From a virus: a stretch of 64,000 bases of DNA. A program made the position numbers and the translations under genes. The stretch lies in the IMG/VR virus record IMGVR_UViG_3300042934_000125, positions 1 to 64,000 of that record. One strand, written 5' to 3'. The notes beneath the pieces were generated by a model that worked only from the letters and a program-made list of their open reading frames with translations, was not told the origin of the DNA and did no database searches. Shown one piece after another: positions 32,457 through 39,896 of this stretch. Positions within the stretch are counted from its first letter, which is position 1. Each line of letters starts with the position of its first letter.

Positions 32457-32837
32457 CTATATCTTTAATGTTGTATTTACTAATACTTCTTTTACATCTT
32501 GTAATGGTTCTATCACTACTTTCTCCCCGCGGGTCGTTACGCTTTTTATATTCTTTCTTACCCATGCAATCTTATCTTCCATCGTCTCCCCGATTGATCC
32601 ATATATATTTTCAATCAGTTTAATGACATCTATTGATGTAATGTGTTTACTTAGTAATACTTGTAATGCCTTATCTGTTTCTGCTATCATTTTCTCTCTG
32701 TCCCGCGCCGCCTTTTCTTTTTTCCTATACTCTTCGATGATAGTACAGAGATCATCTACTGTATCGTAGATTTGCTCCTGCATAACATCTCTCCCGAGAA
32801 TTGCTTCTACTCTTACTATAGTAGGACGTTTACTCAT
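32457..32837 (-). CDS. Hypothetical helical protein
   Basis: A 126-residue protein (DTVDDLCTIIEEYRKKEKAA, RDREKMIAETDKALQVLLSK). The helix pattern suggests a coiled coil at 25-60. Local DNA is AT-rich with several rare Bacillus-type codons. The gene ends in a strong terminator. Function unknown. Confidence 0.7.
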   Translation of the reverse strand: MSKRPTIVRVEAILGRDVMQEQIYDTVDDLCTIIEEYRKKEKAARDREKMIAETDKALQVLLSKHITSIDVIKLIENIYGSIGETMEDKIAWVRKNIKSVTTRGEKVVIEPLQDVKEVLVNTTLKI

Positions 32838-33019
32838 GATATTGCATCTCCTATTAAATAGAATTTACCATCTTCTCCGCGGCATAGCATTGGTTTCTGA
32901 CAAGTATTACAAGTATAAAAGCCTGTGTTAGGGCTATTCCAATTGACGCTGTATAAATCAATCAGATGTCTTCCACACGGGCAATTTGCATAGATATATT
33001 TACCTACTTGTTTATGCAT
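32834..33019 (-). CDS. Small zinc-ribbon protein
   Basis: A 61-residue protein with CPCGRH (Cys 13, 15) and CNTCQKPMLC (Cys 37, 40, 46), a four-Cys zinc-ribbon arrangement. It overlaps both neighbours. Such small ribbons in phages bind nucleic acid or host RNA polymerase; here this is only a possibility. Confidence 0.7.
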   Translation of the reverse strand: MHKQVGKYIYANCPCGRHLIDLYSVNWNSPNTGFYTCNTCQKPMLCRGEDGKFYLIGDAIS

Positions 33020-33776
33020 TCTTGGAGTTCACGCCTGTCCACATATCGGGGATGTACCAACCGATGAAATCAAATGGAATGTAGCAATATCCTTTATCTC
33101 CCCAGTCTGCTCCCCATGAGTTTTGAGTGATCATATAATCTTTTCCCGCGATTTGTCTATATCCTACTACTAACATCGCATGACCACCAAGAGCATACTC
33201 TTTCTTTGTATCAGGCATAGGGACAATTCCTGTGTCTGCTACTGCTTTAGATTCGAATGAGGAGTATATAGTTACACCAATAACCACTGGATTCCCCGCA
33301 ACCAACTCTGCTTTTAATTGATCCTTCGTCATAATACGATAGTACTTATCGATTTTATGTAATGGAGCATTTCTCTCCGCGTCGATTGATGGTACTTTCT
33401 TATAATCAGATGGAATGTATGGAAAGTATGATTCAGTTGCACATCCGATTTGCTGAAGAACTTTGAATCCATCCCGCAAATACGCACCACTATCATAATC
33501 AATCGTTCCCTCTATCTCCCGCTCTTTCCAGTAATGATATAAGCGTGATAGGAAGAAATAGTATCCATCTCTCTGTTTGTCCTTGAACATCTTAAACATT
33601 AGAATGGCATTTGATGTACAGGAACCTAACCACTCTTGATTCCATATCGGCATAGGTACTTCTAATCTGTTTCTTAAATCAACCATCAATGGAAATGTTG
33701 TGGTGGGACTGACGAGTTTAGCCGTCAAGTCCCGTGTATCTGGTTTGTCTGGTAATAGTCCATAATTTCTACTCAT
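33012..33776 (-). CDS. Papain-like (C1A) cysteine peptidase
   Basis: A 254-residue enzyme with a full papain set: oxyanion Gln (Q47) and nucleophile C53 in WNQEWLGSCTSNAI, H199 in ALGGHAMLVVGY, and N219 in TQNSWGADWGDKGY. It starts LLPDKPDTRDLTAKL, the short N-terminal strip of bacterial C1A peptidases, and lacks a propeptide and signal peptide, so it should be active in the cytoplasm. The substrate is unknown: phage prohead processing, host protein cleavage, or cutting of an amide made by the amidoligase are all possible. It is coupled to two paralogous small genes by 8-bp overlaps. Confidence 0.9.
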   Translation of the reverse strand: MSRNYGLLPDKPDTRDLTAKLVSPTTTFPLMVDLRNRLEVPMPIWNQEWLGSCTSNAILMFKMFKDKQRDGYYFFLSRLYHYWKEREIEGTIDYDSGAYLRDGFKVLQQIGCATESYFPYIPSDYKKVPSIDAERNAPLHKIDKYYRIMTKDQLKAELVAGNPVVIGVTIYSSFESKAVADTGIVPMPDTKKEYALGGHAMLVVGYRQIAGKDYMITQNSWGADWGDKGYCYIPFDFIGWYIPDMWTGVNSKNA

Positions 33777-34170
33777 AGATGTACCACTCTCCTCTAATAT
33801 CGCCCTCAGTAAAGGTTACTTTATTTCCTGTCTTATCATCTTGGAATATGAATCCGAATCTATTCTCGATCTTTTTACCTGCGTCATATGCATCAAACGC
33901 CTCTTGGAAGTTATGTGCTTTCCGTTTTTCAGGTACTAACTCCCACAGATATTTCAAGGTGTATTCATTTAATGGGAAGTCTTCAGAATCTCCCTTACTG
34001 TCAATCCATGATATTTTATCTGGATTACTTCCATCTCTACTATCTCGCCCATACTTGACGGTTACTCCCATATCATATGACGAACGTTCTGGGTGGCTAA
34101 CAGCTTTGTAGGAGTCGCCTTTATTGATCTGGTTCAGCATCTGAAGAGTGGTTAGTAGTGTCTTATTCAT
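33769..34170 (-). CDS. Hypothetical protein, GEWYIYE family, paralogue 1
   Basis: A 133-residue protein. The C-terminal 80 residues (PLNEYTLKYLWELVPEKRKA, FQEAFDAYDAGKKIENRFGF, ending RGEWYIYE) align with the gene at 34163. Its ATG lies within the upstream TAT GAA TAA. It is a small mixed alpha/beta domain of unknown function, directly upstream of the cysteine peptidase. Confidence 0.75.
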   Translation of the reverse strand: MNKTLLTTLQMLNQINKGDSYKAVSHPERSSYDMGVTVKYGRDSRDGSNPDKISWIDSKGDSEDFPLNEYTLKYLWELVPEKRKAHNFQEAFDAYDAGKKIENRFGFIFQDDKTGNKVTFTEGDIRGEWYIYE

Positions 34171-34771
34171 AGATGTACCACTCCCCGCGGATATTTCTTT
34201 CGCTGAAGTATACTAATGACGATCCTTTTGTGAAAGTGTCTCCGTTCTGATTCTCGATCTTCTTTCCGTTTTCGTATGCGTTAAATGCTTCCCAGAAATC
34301 ATTTGCTTTCCGCTTCGCAGGTACGAGTTTCCATGAATATTGTAGAGTGTATGAATTGATAGGGAACAATGAACCTTCTTTAATCCCGCTTCTTTCTTTC
34401 TTCCATACCAGTTCAACTAAATCTGAGTTATTAGCAGTATTATTCCTGACCATAGATACTTGTGAACCATTATGCGTATCTGTTCTCGTATCATGCCAAG
34501 TAATCTCGTATACTTCGCCTTCTTTGATAACTGCAATCATTTCTGCTGTAGTGAATTTCATTGGTAGTTTCTCTCCCTTTTCATTTGTTTCTATCCAGTA
34601 CTTTGTAATGTTACGGATGATTTCTTCTTTAGAGTATTTCATCTGTCCTGATTCATATCTCCCATGCGCTCCCCACGAAACTACATATTGATCTTCCTTC
34701 TTTTTCGTAATCGTGTAGACACAGTCTTGATCATCCTTGTGTACTGCATAGAATTTATCCTTTAAGTGCAT
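34163..34771 (-). CDS. Hypothetical protein, GEWYIYE family, paralogue 2
   Basis: A 202-residue protein of two parts. Residues 1-70 (DKFYAVHKDDQDCVYTITKK) resemble the 75-residue protein at 30368; residues 75-202 (INSYTLQYSWKLVPAKRKAN, FWEAFNAYENGKKIENQNGD, ending RGEWYIYE) match the next gene. A tandem duplication with loss of the first domain in the second copy explains the pair. It may be a substrate or partner of the peptidase, but this is guesswork. Confidence 0.75.
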   Translation of the reverse strand: MHLKDKFYAVHKDDQDCVYTITKKKEDQYVVSWGAHGRYESGQMKYSKEEIIRNITKYWIETNEKGEKLPMKFTTAEMIAVIKEGEVYEITWHDTRTDTHNGSQVSMVRNNTANNSDLVELVWKKERSGIKEGSLFPINSYTLQYSWKLVPAKRKANDFWEAFNAYENGKKIENQNGDTFTKGSSLVYFSERNIRGEWYIYE

Positions 34772-34787
34772 AACCTTACCTCCGCTT

Positions 34788-35327
34788 TTATAGTACGCGT
34801 CTAACTCCTGTCATCGCGCTTGATGCTACTGATTTGATATTGACTCCCGTTGCAGGTGTGTTTGTGTGTATCATGTTACCATCACCGATATAGATACCCA
34901 CATGGTCTACTGTCCCATCTCCTGAGTAGTCGTAGAATACTAAGTCTCCACGTCTCCATGTGCTGATATTGTCCTTGTCCACTTCTTCCCCGAACTTGGC
35001 TTGATCTTTACTTACTCGTGGGAGTTTTACATCTGCCATATGCTTGTATAGGAATTGTGTGAATCCTGAACAATCCATGCCTTTGATCGTTTCCCCGCCG
35101 AATACATACGGCACACCTAAAGCATCCAACGTCATAGCCCCGCAAATGACTCTCTCAGCCTTGTATTCCCATTCGTCAGGTGTTGGGATCATGTGATCGA
35201 TTTGAGCCTGTAGATCACGTCTATGGGCTTCAGATGCTTCGAGAGCGATTTGTAAGTTACCTACCTGCATTTCTAATCCAGTAATGAAGTCTAAACCTAA
35301 TTGCAATGATTCTTTGATGTTTGTCAT
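34788..35327 (-). CDS. NlpC/P60 peptidase
   Basis: A 179-residue protein. Residues 20-55 form a short helical segment; residues 60-179 are the NlpC/P60 domain with C86 (GMDCSGFTQF), H142 (VDHVGIYIG) and H154 (NMIHTN). Such enzymes cut D-Glu-mDAP or related bonds in wall peptides. There is no signal peptide, so it acts after lysis, as part of the virion, or on a cytoplasmic substrate. AGGAGG is 10 nt before ATG 35327. It is not next to the holin, so it is not the main endolysin. Confidence 0.9.
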   Translation of the reverse strand: MTNIKESLQLGLDFITGLEMQVGNLQIALEASEAHRRDLQAQIDHMIPTPDEWEYKAERVICGAMTLDALGVPYVFGGETIKGMDCSGFTQFLYKHMADVKLPRVSKDQAKFGEEVDKDNISTWRRGDLVFYDYSGDGTVDHVGIYIGDGNMIHTNTPATGVNIKSVASSAMTGVRRVL

Positions 35328-35349
35328 GATGTGATTGCCTCCTATTTTC

Positions 35350-35454
35350 TTAATTCCAGATTAAGTAGCCTACAGCTATACCTACAACGAAAACGATGAT
35401 ATAGACAAATGCTTTAAAGAATATCTCTAAGTCGAACAGATCGTCAAAGTCCAT
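35350..35454 (-). CDS. 34-residue single-pass membrane protein
   Basis: ATG 35454 overlaps the stop of the glutaredoxin gene (TAATG). It has an acidic N-terminus (MDFDDLFDLE) and one transmembrane helix (FVYIIVFVVGIAVGYLIW). Translational coupling supports the gene. Function unknown. Confidence 0.6.
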   Translation of the reverse strand: MDFDDLFDLEIFFKAFVYIIVFVVGIAVGYLIWN

Positions 35455-35708
35455 TAGTCGATCTCCGATGTGTTCCAGTATGTCTTTACTACTCGCGTCA
35501 CTTCTGCATTATATCCTTGCATGGAGACTGTATCACCAAGTACGATCACTGGAGTTGCTTGATATCCCATTGCTCTTACCGCTTCCAATGCCCCCGCGTC
35601 TTCCCGAATGTTCTTCGATACATAAGGGATTTCGTTCGTTTCTAACCACGTTTTCAGTGCCACACATGGAGAACATGATGGCTGAGTGTACAGAATTACT
35701 GATTTCAT
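35454..35708 (-). CDS. Glutaredoxin/NrdH-like thioredoxin-fold protein
   Basis: An 84-residue redoxin with active site CSPC (residues 12-15 in YTQPSCSPCVALK) and the cis-Pro segment YQATPVIV (about 54). It probably supplies electrons to the phage class Ib ribonucleotide reductase encoded 8 kb away, though a membrane-linked role with its small membrane-protein neighbours is possible. It overlaps both neighbours. Confidence 0.88.
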   Translation of the reverse strand: MKSVILYTQPSCSPCVALKTWLETNEIPYVSKNIREDAGALEAVRAMGYQATPVIVLGDTVSMQGYNAEVTRVVKTYWNTSEID

Positions 35709-35953
35709 TGAAACCTGCCTCCCAACATTATTTTAAGTATTGGTTCGTAGATGAATCCCATTATAATTAATGTAATGAGGATCATCGCTATGCCTCCAAC
35801 AATCAACCAATTGACCAGAAAATCTAATACTTCTTTCGACTTGCGGTTAATGTACAACTTCCAAGCTACAATTCCGTAAGCCAGTAAGAAAATTAACCAT
35901 GTCACCATAAACATGCTCAGTGACAACCAACCTTCCAACACAACTTGCTCCAC
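35705..35953 (-). CDS. Two-pass small membrane protein
   Basis: An 82-residue protein with transmembrane helices at about 10-32 (MFMVTWLIFLLAYGIVAW) and 45-72 (FLVNWLIVGGIAMILITLII). It is the first gene after the middle promoter at 36005-36038. A second holin or antiholin is possible because an NlpC/P60 gene lies nearby, but no family match is recognised. Confidence 0.7.
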   Translation of the reverse strand: MEQVVLEGWLSLSMFMVTWLIFLLAYGIVAWKLYINRKSKEVLDFLVNWLIVGGIAMILITLIIMGFIYEPILKIMLGGRFQ

Positions 35954-35971
35954 CTTTGCACCTCCTCAAAT

Positions 35972-36026
35972 TAAAAAGCCCTCAACCATTTATTAGGCTT
36001 CACATAAACCTAATCTGATTGAGGGC
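35972..36026 (-). terminator. Terminator overlapping a middle promoter
   Basis: GCCCTCAA...TTGAGGGC outer stem with inner GATTAGG/CCTAAT pairing, then TTTTT on the minus strand. The -10 of the promoter at 36005-36038 lies inside the hairpin. Confidence 0.8.
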
Positions 36027-36038
36027 AGTTCTTAAACC
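36005..36038 (-). promoter_or_regulatory. Middle promoter, phage-specific class
   Basis: GGTTTAAGAACT-N11-GATTAGGTTTA on the minus strand, for the genes from 35953 down. Confidence 0.75.
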
Positions 36039-36113
36039 TTATTTTTTGATTGATCGATGTACTGTACACCAGACACCTAATGTGAACATAAATACTGCAA
36101 ATTTCTCTATCAT
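36039..36113 (-). CDS. Possible 24-residue membrane peptide
   Basis: ATG 36113 overlaps the stop of the ParB-like gene (ATGA). The peptide MIEKFAVFMFTLGVWCTVHR... is hydrophobic with a basic end. No strong ribosome site; coupling is the main support. Stop directly abuts the promoter at 36005-36038. Confidence 0.4.
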   Translation of the reverse strand: MIEKFAVFMFTLGVWCTVHRSIKK

Positions 36114-36622
36114 TTCGGATACCATGCTTTGGAGTACTTATGGTTTTGAATATCAAGTGCCTTGAATACATTATCCATCAGTAATAGATCAATCTCATCT
36201 TTCGTTGCCCCGATCTCCTCAGCGATTTCATTAACAGGTATTTCATGCTCGTTAACCAGAGTCTTCACGATATCTGCCATTTTGATAGCGATGTGAGAAC
36301 CCTTCGCCCGATTGATACGGATTGTGAGCAACATGCGCTCTGGTTCGGTCAGATTCATTACAACTACAGGAACCAAGCCGTTATACTTCGCTTTGATCTT
36401 CGCGCTTGTACGGGCTAAGGAACTGCGGTGAAAGCCATCGATCACGACATAATCCTGAGTAACCAGAATAGGTTGAATCCAACCATTACGAAGGATACTG
36501 AACTCAAGGAGTTTCAATTCCTTATTAAATACCACATTGGGATTGTAATCATTAGCAGATAGTTTCTCGACATCTACCCACTCTACATTACTGATTGGAC
36601 TTGCTGTTACATATTCATTCAT
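36110..36622 (-). CDS. ParB/Srx-like protein (second in cassette)
   Basis: A 170-residue protein with the ParB/sulfiredoxin fold: VDVEKLSANDYNPNVVFNKE, a strand VTQDYVVIDGFHRSSLART (motif GxHR, about residue 62) and LTEPERMLLTIRINRAKG, followed by an HTH-like segment (IPVNEIAEEIGATKDEIDLL). This fold binds CTP/ATP in ParB and can act as nuclease or NTP-dependent switch. It is the fifth gene of the ParB/PAPS-reductase/methyltransferase operon. Confidence 0.85.
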   Translation of the reverse strand: MNEYVTASPISNVEWVDVEKLSANDYNPNVVFNKELKLLEFSILRNGWIQPILVTQDYVVIDGFHRSSLARTSAKIKAKYNGLVPVVVMNLTEPERMLLTIRINRAKGSHIAIKMADIVKTLVNEHEIPVNEIAEEIGATKDEIDLLLMDNVFKALDIQNHKYSKAWYPK

Positions 36623-37020
36623 GTTTTCTTCCCCTTTACCATTCTTAATATGTCTGCTGTCGTGACTTTCTCTTCCTTCTTGCTACTGAATGTAGGGATA
36701 CCGTGAATGCTGAGTTGAGAGAAGTCTGGGTAATGAATAGCAGGATACTGTTTCCCTAACCACACTTCCTCAAAATATTCACATACCTCTAAAGGATTAC
36801 TGAAGCGTCTATGTGTCATCATGTGGCATCTCCAACATAGCGGCTCTAAGTACTTCGTAGGATGACTGTAATCATGACTATGGTACTGGATGATACCTTT
36901 GTCCTGTTTGCATCGATTACATACCGTTGGAGGTGGGATTTCTCCCTCCGCGATTGCCTTCTTCATCAGTTTGTCCATTGCTGTTCGTTCTGCAGGAGAC
37001 CAACCTTTGTAACTCTTCAT
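36619..37020 (-). CDS. HNH endonuclease-like protein
   Basis: A 133-residue protein with CNRCKQ (Cys pair), YHSHDYSHPTKYLEPL and LCWRCHMMTHRRF, which is an HNH/zinc arrangement (H-H, N replaced by other polar residue, C-C-H). It may be a homing nuclease, but its coupled position between a methyltransferase and a ParB-like gene suggests it belongs to the cassette. GAGGTG is close to ATG 37020. Confidence 0.8.
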   Translation of the reverse strand: MKSYKGWSPAERTAMDKLMKKAIAEGEIPPPTVCNRCKQDKGIIQYHSHDYSHPTKYLEPLCWRCHMMTHRRFSNPLEVCEYFEEVWLGKQYPAIHYPDFSQLSIHGIPTFSSKKEEKVTTADILRMVKGKKT

Positions 37021-37024
37021 TCGC

Positions 37025-37582
37025 TCACCTCAGTCTCAATACTCTACAGTTCTTGTATGTATGTACAAGATCATAGCTGTCCATGAAGTATACTAACTCC
37101 TTCTCGACCGCGGAAAGTGCCGCTGTAGGCTTTTTCACTGGCTTTCGACCTTCAATAATGATTGTTTTGATACGGGCTGTAGCACAAGCCTCTGCAATCA
37201 ATGGCATGACTTCTGGGTCAAGTTCATTGATTTCTGTAAACACTCGCCTTGCTACTACGGTATCTATATAGTGTGCAGTTAATAGCATCTTAAACCGTTG
37301 AATGGTTTCAGAATTGATATAGAAGTTCTCGTAATGAACTTGCGGATGCTGTACTGCTCTTTCATAGTACCCTTTGTTCCCTTCGATACCTACAACGTGC
37401 ATGAAGTCGCATTGCTCAATAAGACGGTTACTGAGTAGCCCTGTACAGCTACCCAGATCGACCGCATTTACTCCAGACACGTAATTTGCGATGACAGTAC
37501 CAATCTCATCATGTATTTTAGGGAATGTCCCTTTAGTATTGTAGTCATCAACTAACCTCTGTTCCGCAAATACGTTACCCAT
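37025..37582 (-). CDS. Class I SAM-dependent methyltransferase-like protein
   Basis: A 185-residue protein with a Rossmann core: motif I AVDLGSCTGLLSNRL (about residue 40), acidic motif II GIEGNKGYYERA, and a third strand TIIIEGRKPVKK. No DNA-methyltransferase catalytic motif (NPPY or PC) is seen, so the target could be a small molecule, RNA or a base precursor. It is separated by no gap from the PAPS-reductase-like gene. Confidence 0.78.
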   Translation of the reverse strand: MGNVFAEQRLVDDYNTKGTFPKIHDEIGTVIANYVSGVNAVDLGSCTGLLSNRLIEQCDFMHVVGIEGNKGYYERAVQHPQVHYENFYINSETIQRFKMLLTAHYIDTVVARRVFTEINELDPEVMPLIAEACATARIKTIIIEGRKPVKKPTAALSAVEKELVYFMDSYDLVHTYKNCRVLRLR

Positions 37583-38731
37583 TTAGTATCCCTTCCCTAC
37601 TAAACTATTCTCGTACTCAATCTCATCCTTAGTAGGATTCTGAGTCGGCTGAATTTGACGTTTATAGTGTCCGCTTACCACGCTTTTGAAGACGTACAGT
37701 ACTGGAAATCCTCCGAAGTTATCTCCTTGGATACCTGCTTTGTACCGCTTCGCCTTCATTTGTCGGCAAGAGAACACTTGAATCATAGCTTTCTTCCGTT
37801 CGCTCGCATCTTCAATCGTATCATCGATGAACTTAACAAGTCCATTCCATGACTTCTCATACTGATAGATGACACCATAGCGGTCAAACTCTTTCCAATA
37901 TAGTTCCTGAATCGTCATCTCAGGGAACAGAGTCATGATCTGCTCGTAGAACTTAGGGAACAATGTACGTAGCTTGTTCAATACTTTGGCTGACTCTGCG
38001 ATGAATGGAGTGGCTACTCGTAGACTATCACCATTCCACATCTGCTTATCATAGGAGACACAATACTTGATATCTTTTTCGTAGAAGTAACGGAAGATAT
38101 CTTTTTCGCTCCAATCAAAGATAGGCTTACAGAGTTTCACATTGAGAACGTCAGTCGCATTGATATAGTTCTCGTTCTTCTTATTGATAGAAGCCCTGAA
38201 CCTGATCAGACTTTCATCTGCTCGGATACCTGTTAGTACCGCAACTTTCCCTTTGTAGTCCTTAGTAGCAAATGCGTCCATCGTGTATTGAGTGTAGACA
38301 GTTACTCCCTCATCTGTGATTGCATAAGGTGGCTTAGGTCTTACCCATTCCCGCCCCGTTTCCCACTGGATGTATTGGTGAGTGCGTCCAAGGATGAACT
38401 TTGTACTCTGCATTTGCACCGCGAACCACTTAGCGTCCCATTCTCCGCTTTCATGATAAGAGGCTACGAACTCTACTACATCATCAGGGATTAACTCCTC
38501 GTCCCTGAAGATGAATTTAGGTTTCTCAGTCATTCCTCGTTCTTCCATGACTTCTTTCATGAGATGAAGGGTGACAAGGCTATCCTTGCCGCCGCTGAAG
38601 GAAGTTACAACGGTATCGAACGTATCAAAGATGTGATGAATACGCTTCTTCGATTCAGTGTAAACGTCCGTATCGATATACTTCTTCAGCTTAGATACTG
38701 CTTTCTCTTGGACTTCTTTTTCCTCACTCAT
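37583..38731 (-). CDS. PAPS-reductase-like PP-loop protein (IbrA/DUF3440 type)
   Basis: A 382-residue protein. The PP-loop is SFSGGKDSLVTLHLM (about residue 43), which binds ATP and activates a carbonyl or phosphate by adenylation. EWDAKWFAVQMQS and CKPIFDWSEKDIFRYFYEKD are typical of phosphoadenosine phosphosulfate reductase relatives and of IbrA. A C-terminal Cys (QVFSCRQMKAKRYKAGI) is present. IbrA-type genes are commonly paired with a ParB-like IbrB, as here. Substrate unknown: sulfur chemistry on DNA or tRNA, or regulation, are candidates. Start 38731 overlaps the upstream gene. Confidence 0.85.
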   Translation of the reverse strand: MSEEKEVQEKAVSKLKKYIDTDVYTESKKRIHHIFDTFDTVVTSFSGGKDSLVTLHLMKEVMEERGMTEKPKFIFRDEELIPDDVVEFVASYHESGEWDAKWFAVQMQSTKFILGRTHQYIQWETGREWVRPKPPYAITDEGVTVYTQYTMDAFATKDYKGKVAVLTGIRADESLIRFRASINKKNENYINATDVLNVKLCKPIFDWSEKDIFRYFYEKDIKYCVSYDKQMWNGDSLRVATPFIAESAKVLNKLRTLFPKFYEQIMTLFPEMTIQELYWKEFDRYGVIYQYEKSWNGLVKFIDDTIEDASERKKAMIQVFSCRQMKAKRYKAGIQGDNFGGFPVLYVFKSVVSGHYKRQIQPTQNPTKDEIEYENSLVGKGY

Positions 38732-39356
38732 TATCAATCAGTCCTCTGTCTTGGATGTCAGCAATGATACGCTCTGCAATTGTCTCGCGGTCGGCGTACT
38801 GCTCTTTCAGACCTTTTAGGTAGCTATGCCAAATGGCTTGCTCTGCTTCATCGTTGAAGATGATATTGTATTGGATGACATAATTCTTTTCTTCCTTTTC
38901 CGTCTCGTCTTCACTGTCGCGGTCAGGAGTTGGGTCTTCTAAAGCCTCGTCACCGAAGTTGATCTCCAGTTTGATCTTCTCCAGATCGATCATGTCAAAA
39001 CCAGTAAGGTCTGTATCATAGTCAGACAGTTCCAGTTCGTCAATCTCTTTCATCAGTTTAGGATAATTCCACTCTGCCATCTCAGATGCTTTATTATCCA
39101 TGATACGGAAAGCCTTTACTTGTTCCTCTGTCAGATCATCTGCCACGATTACAGGTGCTACCTCAAGTCCCAGACGCTTAGCCGCTCTGAACCGTGTATG
39201 ACCTGCTACGATCACCATATCTTTGTCTACGATGATAGGATTCTTAAAGCCGAACTCCTCAATGGATTTCATGACCAGTTCTACAGCATCGTCATTGTCC
39301 CGCGGGTTGTTCTCATATGGTTTCAAAAGTTGCAAAGAAAGTTCATTTACTTGCAT
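38724..39356 (-). CDS. ParB-like protein (IbrB type)
   Basis: A 210-residue protein. The ParB N-terminal domain spans residues 5-90: LLKPYENNPRDNDDAVELVM, IIVDKDMVIVAGHTRFRAAK (GHTR motif), then EEQVKAFRIMDNKASEMAEW. The C-terminal third is acidic (DRDSEDETEKEEKNYVI). ParB domains of this type are found next to DNA methyltransferases and PAPS reductases in phages. AAGGAG is 11 nt before ATG 39356. It is the first gene of the cassette. Confidence 0.88.
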   Translation of the reverse strand: MQVNELSLQLLKPYENNPRDNDDAVELVMKSIEEFGFKNPIIVDKDMVIVAGHTRFRAAKRLGLEVAPVIVADDLTEEQVKAFRIMDNKASEMAEWNYPKLMKEIDELELSDYDTDLTGFDMIDLEKIKLEINFGDEALEDPTPDRDSEDETEKEEKNYVIQYNIIFNDEAEQAIWHSYLKGLKEQYADRETIAERIIADIQDRGLIDNE

Positions 39357-39440
39357 TTTTCTTCAATCTCCTTCCTAAACGCTTCAATTTTCTTCATTCA
39401 CTTACAATGTCCGTTATTCTTTCCACTTTAGCAGGACAAG

Positions 39441-39461
39441 AAAAAAAGCCCCTCTGGGCTT
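39441..39461 (-). terminator. Terminator after the gene at 39460
   Basis: AAGCCC-AGAG-GGGCTT followed by TTTTTTC on the minus strand; the preceding gene's TAA is at the hairpin edge. Confidence 0.85.
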
Positions 39462-39699
39462 AAAATCCTTGTGTTGCGAATCTTTTGTTGAATTCTCCTG
39501 CTCGTCTGTTCATTTCTGCTATGCAATCTTCAAGTTTATATTCTTGCCCGATGAAGTACCATCTTGCGCCCTTCTTGTCTGCTTCTTTAGCTTCGATTCT
39601 GAAGCAAGGTGCTCCAAGTTCAAGTCCTGTTACTACTCTCAAGATATCTCCGCGATTTAGTGTTACCGTAGCCAGTTGTTCTTTTTTGAATTTAGTCAT
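39460..39699 (-). CDS. Hypothetical early protein
   Basis: A 79-residue protein. AAAAGGTGG lies 8 nt before ATG 39699; an in-frame GTG at 39711 overlaps it. A compact beta pattern (EQLATVTLNRGDILRVVTGL, ARWYFIGQEYKLEDCIAEMN). Early promoter at 39752-39780 and own terminator. Unknown family. Confidence 0.75.
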   Translation of the reverse strand: MTKFKKEQLATVTLNRGDILRVVTGLELGAPCFRIEAKEADKKGARWYFIGQEYKLEDCIAEMNRRAGEFNKRFATQGF

Positions 39700-39751
39700 T
39701 TTATATTCCACCTTTTGGTTTTTTTATTGTTTGCTTCAACCTTATAATCTT

Positions 39752-39780
39752 ATTATACATGAACCTATATAATAAGTCAA
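39752..39780 (-). promoter_or_regulatory. Early sigma-A-like promoter with conserved spacer
   Basis: TTGACT, 17 bp (TATTATATAGGTTCATG), TATAAT on the minus strand. The -35 box begins just after the terminator of small RNA 2. Confidence 0.83.
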
Positions 39781-39787
39781 CAACAAA

Positions 39788-39830
39788 ATAAAAAAAAAGT
39801 CCCTGCCGTGTTATCCGTCACGAGAGGAAC
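39788..39830 (-). terminator. Terminator of small RNA 2
   Basis: 12-position stem with one mismatch, loop ACGGATAA, then nine T on the minus strand. Confidence 0.8.
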
Positions 39831-39859
39831 CAAGAAGAAGAATATAAAGGTTATGAAAC
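39790..39859 (-). ncRNA. Candidate small RNA 2 (about 70 nt)
   Basis: Promoter at 39866-39894, predicted start near 39859, end in a strong hairpin (39799-39830, GTTCCTCTCGTG/CACGGCAGGGAC) with nine T. There is no ATG in the transcript. The 5' half is a pyrimidine-rich tract (TTCTTCTTCTTGGTTCCTCT) that is complementary to purine-rich ribosome sites. It lies in tandem after small RNA 1 with the same promoter-short body-terminator plan. Confidence 0.6.
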
Positions 39860-39865
39860 AAGATC

Positions 39866-39894
39866 ATTGTAACATCTTGAGATATCAAAATCAA
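39866..39894 (-). promoter_or_regulatory. Promoter of small RNA 2
   Basis: TTGATT, 17 bp, TACAAT on the minus strand. The spacer lacks the early-promoter core. Confidence 0.6.
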
Positions 39895-39896
39895 GA

